Positions 46,373 through 57,837 of a stretch of DNA of 64,000 nucleotides are shown in pieces. Origin of the DNA: Amaurobius ferox (Eukaryota > Arthropoda > Arachnida > Araneae > Amaurobiidae); NCBI GenBank assembly GCA_951213105.1, contig OX578136.1, positions 153,057,178 to 153,121,177 of the forward strand, in the 5' to 3' direction. A model generated the notes under the pieces. That model did not search any database. It saw nothing but the letters and a program-made list of their open reading frames with translations, and was not told the DNA's origin. Each line of letters starts with the position of its first letter. The stretch's first letter is position 1. The position numbers were made by a program, and so were the translations under genes.

Positions 46373-48133
46373 TAATTTATTTTTATTAAAATCGAAATAA
46401 TATTAGTTATCACCATCCTATTACGTGCTCATTATAAATATACACGTATTCATAAGTATACACGTGTTCATCATACGAAATTAATGCTGTGTTATTACTA
46501 CCAATTAGACTAAATTCTAAGAGGTAGTGGTAAAATAAATTAAAAAATATTTCCGTAGTTTCATAAAATGTATAATAATTGATATTTGGATAGCTTTTTC
46601 GTAGAGCTAATTTAAGTTGAATGTGATATTGTATGTGTATATATTTATGTAAACTTTTTATTAAGTACCTTATGGTGGAAAATTCAGCCCACCCCCGGGA
46701 CATTAATTATTAAGTTCCACAACTTTGATAGTGCATTTATGTAAATTTGATATTTACTATAAGAATATTTTTATATTTATAAAAAAAGTCTATTATTAGT
46801 GTCCCGGAACAAATTAAGGATCAAGTAATTTAACAATCAACACGCTTGTATACCTTTTAGACTGAAAATATTATATAATATTTCAGTCTTTTGAGTATGT
46901 TAGCTTGTAATTTTTTGTGCATTATATTTTACAGTGAAACAATGCAATGCGTCTATTTTTTAATCCATTTTATGATTATTTAAATTAAATATATAACTAT
47001 GTTTATTTAAATTTACTTAAACTAATGAATATATTTATGTTGCAGATTAATGTATTTTTAAATCCTGATCATTTCTATAGTTTCAAAAATTATAAAAGTA
47101 CAGTCCTGTACATTTTCTTCGGAGCCCGCTTTTTAAAAAAAAATCGCCAAGCAAGCGATAACGCACCAAATCTGGCAGACGTACTTTGTTTACATTGTAG
47201 TTCAATTCGTCAAACACACGAGCGCTAGTGTCTATGCGACATACCATGTTAAAAATGTTGCCATAGGGTCCTGTGGGAGTGAGCTATCGGAATATAGTAT
47301 TTGGGGAGTAGAATATCATGTGAATTGTACTTATACAGTGATTCGTTCCTAAGCAATGATTCATTCCTAAACAGTGAATTGTTCCGAATAATTGTTGTTA
47401 TAAATCGTATAACATGACATGCATCGCATGAGATTTTTAGTCCCCTATCGATGATCTCGAGATTTTTTCAAATTAAGATTCTCGTGTAATTGACATTAAT
47501 GCACTTGTTTATATATTTCTGCGATAGGGACTTCTGTCAATGATTTTGTACTACTAACGAACTGGCCTTGGATTTGGATTAATAAAAAAGCAAAAAAACC
47601 GCTTAAGGAACTCATTTAGTAACTTCCAGATTCTGCATTCACTAATTATATCTATTGTATAAGTGTTACTCTCTCTTTCATAATACCAGCTAAATTACAA
47701 TTGCGAACACATTGAATGTATGATATGTATAATACATATTGCCATATCACTGCTCTATTTAGCAACTCTTAATTTTCTTTTATATTGTTGATTGCTAAAA
47801 AGATATATTTGATTAGGCATACGTATACAATAATGAAAAGCTTGTATTAGTGAATTTGGAAGAAAGATCACAATACATGAATGCTTTGAAAATTTAATAT
47901 ATGGGTTTTATATATATATATATATAAATAATATGTTGCCTTTTAGTAACAGAAAGATAGATTTAGCCAATCTTCAAGCTAGGTAACACTGGACTATAAA
48001 CTAAATTATCATATATTGGCCTTAATCACCTCTAAACAACCTGTATATGAAATGAGTCTTAGATGTAATATTAAAATGCCACATGATTTACGTTGAATTA
48101 TAGAATGTATAATAGTGCATGGGTGTTTAATGT
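46373..48133. other. AT-rich stretch between first-exon candidate and finger array
   Basis: Probable intron or spacer. A (TA)n run lies near 47913-47926. No coding motif. Confidence 0.4.
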
Positions 48134-48149
48134 TTGTCACTCAGCATCC

Positions 48150-50656
48150 TGTATCTCAGAAGAAATTCAATGAAAAGGTTTATTTCATTATTGATCTCTG
48201 TATTAGTTGAAAATTACTCACTTGTGAACAATGCTCTACATTATTTAATCAAAACTCATTTGAATGGTCATTTTTATTCCTATTGGAGAACACTCATTTA
48301 TTTTTTTAAACATACTAGAATATCCAATAAAAAGCATTTTTTAATTAAACAAATCTTATGCATACTCATTAAAAGCTATTCATTCATCAGATATAACAAA
48401 AATAAATTTATAAAATAACTCGCTTTACTGAACATATCTATACATACCCTGATAGAAAACCATTAATTTGTGATGCATGCCAGGAAGAAATTATTTTGTT
48501 AAAAACATTGATCAAATTATTCATACCCATGCGCATGCCCTAAAAAATGATTCATATGTAAAATATGCTAGAACGGAATTAATGATCCTGATTTGATTGT
48601 TCATATCCATATATACGTGTATCTTGGTGAAAAACCATTCACTTGTGAAGTGTATTAGAAAGAATTTAATCTTAAAACGTGTTTGAATCGTCATATCCTT
48701 ACTATTACTAGTAAAATGTCATTTACTTTCAAGGTGAGCCAGAAAGAATTTAATCGCAATAACAGTTTGAATTGGTATAACCTTATTCATAGGTGAAAAA
48801 CTATTTACATGTGAGGTTTGCTTAGCACTATTTAACAAAAGTATCATCTGAATTATCATATCAGTATACATACTGGTGATAGACAATTCAATAAGTGATA
48901 GTATTCCAGAAAGCATTTATTCAGAAGTCTCATTTGATGAATATATCTATATACATACTGGTGAAAACCATTCACTTGTGAGTTATGCCCGACATGATTT
49001 AATAGAAAGTACCTACAATATGGATAATCATATTCTTATGCATACTAGTGAAACACCATTCACTTGTAGAATGTGCCAGAAAGGATTTAAATTCAAATCC
49101 TGTTTATATCAGCATATCCTTAGTCATACTGGTGAAAAATCATTCACTTATAAAACGTGCTAGAAACATTTTGATCACAAATCCATTTTGAATAAGCGTA
49201 TGCTTACACATACTGGTGAAAAGCCATTCACTTGTGAAGTGTGCCAGAAAAAGTTTAATCAAATGTCTCACTTGACTGATCATATCCATATACATACTGG
49301 TGAAAAGTCATTCACTTGTGAAGTGTACCAGAAAATGTTTAATCAAAAGTCTCTCACTTGACTGATCATATCCGTATACATACTGGTGAAAAGCCATTCA
49401 CTTGTGAGGTATGTCAAAAAAGTTTTATTGTTGGAACCTGTTTGCATAAGCATATGCTTACTCATACTGGTAAAAAGCCATTCACTTGTGATGTGTGCCA
49501 GAAAAAATTTAATCAAAAGTCTCTCCTGACTAATCATATCCGTATACATTCTGGTGAAAAGCCATTCACGTGCGGAGTGTGCCAGAAAAAATTTATTGAA
49601 AAGGGTCATTTGACTGTACATATCCGTATACATACTGATGGAAAGCCATTCACTTGTAAAGTGTGCCAGACAAAATTTACTCAAAAGTGTCATTTGACTG
49701 AACATATCCATATACATACTGGTGAAAAGCCATTTTCTTGTGAGATATGCCACAAAAAATTTAAACAAAAGTTTACCTTGACTAAACATATACATATACA
49801 TACTGATGAAAAGCTATTCACTTGTGAGGTGTGCCACAAAAAATTTAATCAAAAGTCTTACTTGACTAATCATATTCGCCGTATACATACTAGTGAAAAG
49901 ACATTCACTTGTGAGATGTGCTAAAAAAAATGTAATTACAGTACCTATTTGAAAAAGCATATGCGTATTCATACAGGTGAAAAGTCATACACTTGTGATG
50001 TTTGTCCGAAAAAATTTAATTGGCGTACCACTTTGAAGCAGCATATACTTTCTCAAACTGGTGAAAAGCCATTCACTTGTGAAGTATGCGAGAAAAAATT
50101 TATTCAAAAGAGTCATTTGACTGAACATATCAGTATACATACTGGTGAAAAACCATTCACTTGTGAGGTGTGTCAAAAAAGTTTTAATATCAGAACCTGT
50201 TTGAATATGCATATGCTTACTCATACTGGTGAAAAGCCATTCACTTGTGAGGTGTGCCAAACAAAATTTAATGACAGAAGCAGTTTGAATACACATATGC
50301 TTATTCATACTGGTGAAAAGACATTCACTTGTGATGTGTGTCAAAAAAAATTTAATCGGAGAACCATTTTGAATCAGCATATACTTTTTCATACTGGTGA
50401 ATAGCCATTCAGTTGAGAAGTATGCCAGAAAAATTTTAATCAAGCCTTCCTCCGACTAAACATATGCATACTGGTGAAAGCCATTGACTTGTGAAGTGTG
50501 CCAGAAAAAAATTATTCAAAAGGGTTATTTAACTGAACATATCCATATACATACTGGTGAAAAATCGTTTACTTGTGAATTGTGTCAGAAAAAATTTAGT
50601 CAAATCTTACTTGACTAATCATATCCATACACATACTAGTGAAAAGCCATTAGCTA
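48150..50656 (+). pseudogene. C2H2 zinc-finger array, decayed
   Basis: 84-bp finger units with the linker HTGEKPFTC run for 2.5 kb. The 5' third is heavily eroded, with units recognisable only by ACTTGTGA...TGC and CATAC pieces. Better frames are 48876-49163, 49358-49924 and 49949-50404. The last two share a frame and together hold about 11 complete fingers of the form CEVCQKKFNQKSHLTDHIRI with linker HTGEKPFT. They are separated by a TAA at 49922. Other breaks are a TAG at 49161, a 2-base shift near 49350 (TCTCTCACTTGA), a Cys-to-Tyr change, a TAG at 50402 and a TGA shortly after. The product would have been a nuclear DNA-binding protein. No effector domain (KRAB, BTB, ZAD) is visible. Confidence 0.9.
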
Positions 50657-51239
50657 CAGGGATGGCATTCTACCTAAAATTCCTAAATTTCCTAATAATT
50701 TGAAGCTTCCCTTGAATTCCTAAAATTATACCTAAAATTTTTATTTCATCCTAAAATTTTGTATATCTAAACAGCGGCATCAGAAAAGCCCTTGGTCGCC
50801 GGAATCCATTTGTACTGCAGTCGATGTTAAAAATGTTCGAATTTTCAGAAAACGAAAACCGTTGCTCAAAATAATTTGCTTGCTACTTAACAAAGACGAC
50901 AGAAAGTGTCAATAACGATAAATGAATGTTTCTCAATGGCTAAACCACATTTGCTCCACCCATGATGGGTGGTTTTCGTGAAATACGATAAAAGAATGGT
51001 GGTTCACATGATCACTTATAGTTTCTGATCGTAGTTTGGGGAATGCGCGAAACTTCACTAACTTGATAACTGCACAAGTATTAGTGACGCTTTATTCCGG
51101 TATGCTCATACATTGTGAAAGGTTGCTTCGTCATGGTCATGACGTAATATGACAAAGGTGACATGTTGCTTCCCTAGGTTTAGGGAAATTTGGAGATTTT
51201 TAGGGATCTTGGTAATGAATTACCGAATGTAGGAAATTT

Positions 51240-51560
51240 TTATTAACTCCCTTGAACAAACTGCAACCATGGTAATAGCTGCTTGTTTTGATTTCCCCCT
51301 TCTCACGGTCTGCTTTGATGCCAAAGGGGTCAAGTGTTACAGGTGGCAACCATTTGTTTGGGATGTCTGCAGAGTTTTTTATCACTTTTCTAGGAGTATT
51401 TTTGTAAAGTAAGTGAACTAATAGTTTCCTGTCATATTTTTCACCATCTGTTCTAATTATCAGAAAATTTAACAATGCCATTGGAAAGAAGAAATCTATT
51501 TAGTTCACTTAAGGTTTCTAGATTTTTCTCAAAGAGGGCTGGTTTCCTTAGGGGCAGAAT
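51240..51560 (-). pseudogene. Unidentified coding fragment on the antisense strand of the hAT
   Basis: The minus strand reads KPALFEKNLETLSELNRFLL up to about 51480, then, after one frameshift, DGEKYDRKLLVHLLYKNTP and a segment with IPNKWLPPVTLDPFGIKADR ending in TSSYYHGCSLFKG. The composition (Pro, Trp, Gly, balanced charge) looks protein-like, unlike random frames nearby. I cannot assign it. It is not part of the hAT transposase, which lies on the plus strand, so it may be a captured or earlier-inserted gene piece. Confidence 0.35.
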
Positions 51561-51764
51561 GTGTTTACATTATTAGCTGTGTTAGTTAAAAGTCAGTACC
51601 TAAATTAGTTTGATCAGAGATTCACTTCAATGTAGAGCAACTTCATTGTATGAGTTTTATGTTGCACCTTTCTTTGTTTCTGTGATAAAGCTCTGTTTTT
51701 TAATATCACTGAAGGAGATTTTAGAGGTTAACTTTTGCTATGAATTTATTTTATTTGCTGCAAC

Positions 51765-54310
51765 ATGCCACAAAACAAGACCAAATTTCAAGATTCATGG
51801 CTCTACAAAGATCTTGATGGTGTTGTATTAAAAGAATGGTGTGCTCTAATGGATAAAATGCATTTAGTCCAATGTTTACTGTGCTCTGAAAATTTTGACA
51901 TTTCAAATAGTGGGTTTTCACAAGTAAAATCACATCATAAAGGCGAGAAACTTACTTTGAAATTTAACGATAGATTTAATAATAAATCTATTTTTGATGC
52001 CTTTAGAAAGCAAGATGTTTCCAAAGCTACCACTAGTGGCAGTGATGAACGCGTTGATTTGCGCGTTGTTTTTGGTGCCTTTAGAAAGCAAGATGTTTCC
52101 AAAGCTACCACTAGTGGCAGTGATGAACGCGTTGATTTGCGCGTTGTACAAGCTGAAGCTCTTTGGGCAATGAAAATTGCTGAAAGCAATATGTCATTTA
52201 GATCATGTTCAGAAATAATTGAACTATTTAAAATCATGTTTCCGGACTCTGTTGTTTCTAAGGATATGCAACTTGCAGAATAAAAAGTATCATATGTGAT
52301 ATCCCATGGATTATCAAATTATTTCGATGAGTGTTTAAAGGACGATGGAAAGTCTTGCACAACTAAAGTAACTATCACATTTGACGAAACCACTAATGCT
52401 CAAATGATATCTATATAAAATACTGGTCTTCTGAGAAAAATGTAGTATGTACAAGATATCTCACAAGTTTTTTTTCTTGGCCATGCAACGGCTGACATAC
52501 TTCTGAAGAAATTGTTAGATGTAATTTCATTATGGAACATTCCGATATCAAATATTCTGTGTCTATCCATGGATAGTCCAAATGTAAATAAAAGTATTTT
52601 ACAAAAATTTAAAGCGCTACTGAAAGATCAGACTGGTAGTGAAATGCTAGAATTAGGTTTTTGCAATTTGCATATTGTAAGTAATGCCTTTAGACAGTTA
52701 TTAAATAATTTGGAATTTAACTTTGATGAATTTGCCACAGATGTGTATTACTTTTTGAAGAATAGTGCTGCTAGGCGAGAAGATTATAAATCAATTAAGA
52801 GTGTTACTTCAGTAACTGGACAATTTTTATTACGTCATGTAAGTAATAGGTAGCTTACTGTTGGGCCTGTAGCTCAAAGAATACTTGAGCATTGGCCAAA
52901 TCTGTGTGAGTACTTTTTTGAATTTTCTTCCCTCACAGAAATCTATTAAAAAACAACTAAGTACTTCGGAAAGATATAAAAGAATTCGCGCTTGCCTAAT
53001 GTATGATTCGTCACAATCTTATTTAGCATTTATAACTTATACTCATGTCAACTTTGAAAATTTTTCTTTGTGCTTCCAAAATGAAGCACCTCAAATACAC
53101 ATGCTGTATTCAGAAGTGAATAAATTAATAAGAAATACTATGGCTCAATTTCTTCAAGACTGTGTTGTAACAAACAAATGTGGGCAAGATTTAAAAAGTG
53201 TTCAGTTGGAAAGTACTAATTCATGGAAGAAATTAAAAGATTTAGAAGTTGGAACAAAAACAAAAAGTCTTTTACAAAATTTCAAGGACAGTGATAAAAA
53301 ATTTTCACTTAAATATTAGATCTGCATTAATTGTGACAACAAAATACTTAATGTCAAATTTGCCATATTGCAATCAGATGATAAAAGACTTGGAAGAGCT
53401 CAGGCCAAGAACATCTTTCGCAGATTATCGACTTTCAGTTACTGAAGGCTTGCATGAAATAACTCGGATTTGTGGTTATTTGCATTTCTCTGAAAATTTA
53501 ACAGACAAAGTTAGAGATGAATGGAAACTTTTACAATGTGATAAGTCTGCACTGGATGAACTTACAAAAATGTCTCTGGCTGTTGATGGAACATTAACAT
53601 CAAGTTTATACATCAAGTTTATACAACATTAACATCAATATTACAAGTTGATCATTATTGGAGGACTATTTATAATTTCAAAGATAATTTTGGTAGACTG
53701 AAATATGCCAATCTGTCAGAACTTATCAAATGCTCTTTAATTTTACCCCATGGCAATGCTGATCCAGAAAGGGGTTTTTAATTAATAATGCGTTTGTGGT
53801 AAAAGAAAAATCAAAATTAAGTGACCATACAACCAGATCTGCAAGTATCGTTAAAGATGCAATAAAACACTATGGAGGTGTTGCTAATGTTCCAATAACA
53901 AAAGCTTTATTGGGCAGTGTTAAAAACTCACACAAAGTTTACATAGAATATGTATATAGGCTGAAAGAGGAAGAATCTAAACAACAAAAAGGAAAACAGC
54001 AGAAAGAAAGAGCAAGCAGAGAAATACTGGAAGACAGAAAAAGAGAAAAGCTGATCTGAATACTAAAATTAGGCAACATGACTCTTAATTGCATGAGCTG
54101 AAGAAAGAAAAAGAGACTGCTTTAACATTGATTGAGGAAGGCACGAGCAGATGAAGAAAGCAGTGTTAGCTCAAAATACTGTTGAAATAACTGTTGCTCA
54201 TAATTTGATAACACAAGGATCAGATGAACTAAAAAAAATTGAGAGTAAATTATCTTGTGTAGAGATAGAAAGAGAGAAAAATGTCACAAAGAGGTTTAAA
54301 TTTTAATGTA
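51765..54310 (+). pseudogene. hAT transposase, multiply broken
   Basis: ATG 51765 opens a BED-like N terminus (CLLCSENF then HHKGEKL). An in-frame 78-bp duplication follows, then AESNMSFRSCSEIIELFKIM to a TAA near 52283. Later pieces carry TFDETTNAQ with a catalytic Asp (52382-52410), LCLSMDSPNVNKSILQKF (52560), FCNLHIVSNAFRQLL (52660), and the C-terminal dimerisation region with LPHGNADPERGF (53745-53780) and VKNSHKVYIEYVYRL (53920-53970). A charged coiled-coil-like end reaches about 54310. At least five stops or frameshifts; inactive. Domain order is that of hAT transposases. Confidence 0.85.
51991..52146 (+). repeat. 78-bp tandem duplication within the hAT transposase
   Basis: Two adjacent 78-bp copies differ by one base (TTTGATGCC against TTTGGTGCC) and encode two 26-residue copies of the same segment (AFRKQDVSKATTSGSDERVD). 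It is a recent, in-frame duplication. Confidence 0.95.
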
Positions 54311-55431
54311 AAGAGAATAAGGAATAAATTTCTTAAAATTTTTCATTTAAATTTGCAGTTTTATTTTATTTTTTCTTAAACTGTTATGCTAAAGTTTGAC
54401 TGAGCTTGGAGATACAATTTTAAAGGGTAACTTGTTGCAGATAGGAAAGAAAGGCCATAAAGCTGAGGCAGTTTTGAATGTGTGATCTATATTCTCAATG
54501 GTTTATAGAAGCCAGTTCTACAACTACATTGATTATTAATGTTCCTAATATTAAATGCTATTTCAGCCACTAGACTTATGTTGTTTTGTAAAATAGATGT
54601 TGAATTTCCTTAGCTCATGAATCTTCTATCACTAGAGTTGTAAATATTTCAAGCATTTGTTTATTTTGATTAATATTGATGGCTAATTGGTAAGTACATT
54701 TAAATATATCGTTTTGCAAGAGATACTTCTTGCAATTCAATTCAGATATGAATTTGATTTTGAAGAACCATATGGGCTAGTTCTGAATAAGGCTAGGGGT
54801 GGGCATACTTGAGTATGTTCAAATCTGATGATAAATTGTTTTACCATATATAGTGAAAATAAATTTCCCTTTCCAGTTAAAGACATTGTTTTTAAACTTC
54901 CAAAACATTGTATTTGGAATGAGCTGAAAGATCGAAGAATTGGTTTCTTGTGAATTTTAAAACTTCAATTCACATTGCAAAAGTAGGTTAGACTTACTTT
55001 TGAAATCTTTATTACCATATTTTGTTAGAAATACCCTTTTTTAACTTTTTAGTTTTCAAATAGATTTTTATTATATAATTTTAATAAGAAATAGAAAACT
55101 ATAATTTTATATATTTTTTTAATCATACTTGTTCAAAATGACTCTATATATTATTTCAAATATGCCCTTTCTTGGAGCACTTTTGAGCACAAATATGGCA
55201 TTAATGCAAAAAATGAAATAGAGAAATTGTTCAAAATGCCCTTCTTCCCTACATATTATGTTGACCATTAATGTCTGTGTATCAATTCTGTTTTTACCTG
55301 GGCGAAATAGAGTAATTAAATGGTATCAATAACAGAAATAGTGAAAATTATATCCAAAAAATTTTCTAAAATTTTGAAAAAAATCCTTGAATTCCTACCT
55401 AAAATTTTCTAAAAATCTGCTAGGATCCCTG

Positions 55432-55530
55432 TTCACATGCGAGGTGTGCCAGAAAAAAATGTAATAAAAAAAATGTAATAAAAAAAATGTAATCAAAAGT
55501 CTTACTTGACTAATCACAACTATATACATC
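55432..55530 (+). pseudogene. Continuation of the zinc-finger array beyond the hAT insertion
   Basis: TTCACATGCGAGGTGTGCC resumes the finger unit cut at 50656. It carries a triplicated AAAAAAATGTAAT-type slippage and then AAAGTCTTACTTGACTAATC. Similarity ends near 55525, after TATACAT. Confidence 0.85.
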
Positions 55531-55922
55531 AGGGCTTGACAGATTTCTCTTCAGTCTAGGAGTTGTGCCAAAAAGGGGCCAGCTTAAAATTTTACGGTGT
55601 TTTGAATTTTGACAAATGTTGTATAATTAGTTTATGATAAATAGTTACACTGGTGTGATTACACAGAGGTTCACACTAATCCTTAAAATATTTTTAATTA
55701 TTTTAAATTTTAGTTTATAAGGAAATTATAAAATAATATATATATATAAAAATTTTTAATTTTTAAATTTGTGCACATATGAAATCATGTTGTACATACT
55801 TTACCTGCACTGGTCATGTACATTTTGGTACCTTCAAGACTGTGATGATACGCTTCGGCATTAATTTTTTCAAATTTGAATTAGTTTCTTAGTTATTTTT
55901 TGCCTTCCTATGATTTTAACAC
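55531..55922. other. AT-rich segment, possible further hAT-like end
   Basis: It starts CAGGGCTTGACAG immediately after the finger remnant. This resembles a hAT terminus, but the opposite end is not identified; it would lie beyond the LINE insertion. Confidence 0.2.
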
Positions 55923-56633
55923 CTCCACCGTCTGATACCTGCGCCTTGACGTGGTAGTGGAGCTTGAGTGCTCCGATGATGCTAAGAGCTATGCCGGCGG
56001 TAGCTTTTGCTACTGGTAGGTTCTCCCATGCCGGACAGGTCTAAGGTGAGGTTCACAACAAAACGAGGTATCCTGGTCCTCCAGGTTGGGAGTAAGGCAT
56101 ACTGCCTCGCCCTGTAAAATCCTCAGGGGTCCACTTCTTTTGTGGATACGGGTGTTGCAATCCCGAGGTACCTAAGCGATCTTTTCCTCCTAGCTGCAGA
56201 TTGCATCAATGCTGAGCCCCTAGTAAACATCACTTCTGCTTTATGGGCCTTAGTACCACCCTTCGGCCTCTGCCGTAAGGTATACCGTTTTGGGCTCGGG
56301 AACGGGACCATGTGGTTGTGTTGTGAAAAGGGCAAAGCGGCGTGGATCTGTAGTATTGCTTTTAAGAAACGTTTGTAGTAAACGGTTCCAGAGGCTGAGT
56401 CCCTTGGTTGCGTTGGTTGGATGGTGGGGAGTGTTTCATATCGAGAAATCCCCCTTGGATCCTTGTTGATCTCTGGGCCCTGTGCACCTGGTGCACGTTA
56501 TGGTCCGCTCCTCATCATCCAGCTTTGCGAATGACTCCGGCGGTTACACTTTTCACGATAGAAAAGTGTGGGGAGGCGGGGGCTCCGATCAAACTGGAAG
56601 TAATCCGTGGTTTTTCTCATTAGTGGATACAGC

Positions 56634-57837
56634 ATGGAGATTCTAGGTGTTCCATTTACTAGCTCTCCATGCTGCCATAGAGAAAGTGTTGAAGGATTGG
56701 TAACACTTTCGTGTGATTCCCAATCAGCCATTGATACAGCCCACCTGGGGTTGAATCTTAGTAAAAAGGAGGAAAACTGCAGTCTGGCTGTGGAAGGAAG
56801 TGTAGTCGCGAGCCTTGGTGACCGACACACTGAAACCGTGGCTGAGACGCAGGAAGTACTCACAGAGGCGCAGGAGGGGGCGCATTCCTAGGCAGATAGA
56901 CCAGAAATTTGCAAAAGCTGGTGCTGTTAAAGAGAAGGTCGGAGGCACCAAACGACTTAGGTCGGATAGAGCCACATCCTCTCCAAGAGATCTGGTCAAT
57001 AAAAAGAGATCAAGGACTGACATCCAACCTGGATCATATGCTCAGGCAGTCCAGGTTTTAAAAATGGCAGTCATTAAAGATTCCTTCCCTTCAAGTAAGC
57101 TGAGCAAGGAATAGGTTGACATCATCCAGATGGAGATTCTCGGTAAAATAGATGAGATACCCACCGGTGAGCAACTTCCGAAGATCCATGGATCTGGTTT
57201 ATATGCTGGAGCCTTGGTGCTCCAGTGCAATGATGCAACTACTGTGGAATGGATTAAGAAAACCTTCCACAATAACAGACAGGTTTTAGGTGAGGTACTC
57301 AAAGTCTTGAGTGCCAATGATCTACCCAAACCTGTCAAGGTGGCCTTCAAGACTAGAGATGTTTACACTAAAGAGCCGAGCGTTTTGCTGAAACGGCTGA
57401 ACCGTTTCAACCCGGAGTTGAAGTCTGAGGAGTGGCGTGTTCTGCAAAACTTTGTGGAACCCCTCTCCGTAAGATGGATCTTCGAGGTGGACTCGGAGGC
57501 TGCGGATGCGATTCGCAGAGCTGACTTTGGTGCTCACACCGGTTTGGACCGTGGAGTCTTCAAGATTCTTCGGGACCCAAACGAAGGGCCCAAAAGGAAG
57601 ATGGAGATGGAGGTACAGCCAGAAGATCAGGCAACCTCCTCTCAGGTGAGTATCACTAATGTTGATACTATAATACCTAAACTTGTTGAACTGGAAATTG
57701 CTTCCAGCTCTGATAACATGCTGTATGCTAATCCACTGCTTTCTGATGACGATCTGGAAAGACGCATGCAGGATTTTGAGAATGACGTGCCTGACACTGA
57801 TCATTCTCATGATACTAGGAAGGCCACTCCCTCCTAG
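56634..57837 (+). pseudogene. LOA-like LINE ORF1 (DUF4780-type), interrupted
   Basis: ATG 56634 begins MEILGVPFTSSPCC. A frameshift near 56880 leads into a basic segment (KRLRSDRATSSPRD, NKKRSRTDIQ). The TAG at 57112-57114 breaks the frame, which resumes with MEILGKIDEIPTGEQLPKI (57130) and runs 235 codons to 57837. The second half (TTVEWIKKTFHNN, KVAFKTRDVYTKEPSVLL, RWIFEVDSEAADAIRRADF) resembles the RRM-like DUF4780 region found in LOA-type elements; no zinc knuckles are present. It would bind element RNA. The reading frame ends 30 bp before the ORF2 ATG. Confidence 0.75.

Larger units (their letters stand above)
50657..55431 (+). mobile_element. hAT transposon (4.8 kb) inserted in the zinc-finger array
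   Basis: It begins CAGGGATGGCATTC and ends ATCCTAG...ATCCCTG, so the termini share CAGGGAT. Both subterminal regions are rich in CCTAAAATT/AAATTTTAGG motifs. The finger unit (...AAAAGCCATT / TTCACATGCGAGG) is interrupted at exactly these positions. The 8-bp flanks (ATTAGCTA and TTCACATG) are not a clean duplication, implying later mutation. It contains a degenerate hAT transposase (51765-54310) and a minus-strand coding-like fragment of unknown origin (51240-51560). Confidence 0.85.

Noticed and set aside
48134..48418. 94-codon open frame upstream of the finger array
   Set aside because: Out of frame with eroded finger units; its residues do not form C2H2 motifs.
49343..49801. 152-codon frame antisense to the zinc fingers
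   Set aside because: A mirror of the repetitive finger array; the periodic sequence keeps the antisense frame open.
49985..50443. 152-codon second antisense frame over the fingers
   Set aside because: Same cause as above.
55531..55922. CAGGGCTTGACAG as a defined hAT terminus
   Set aside because: No matching opposite end or TSD could be found in the window, so it is listed only as a possibility.
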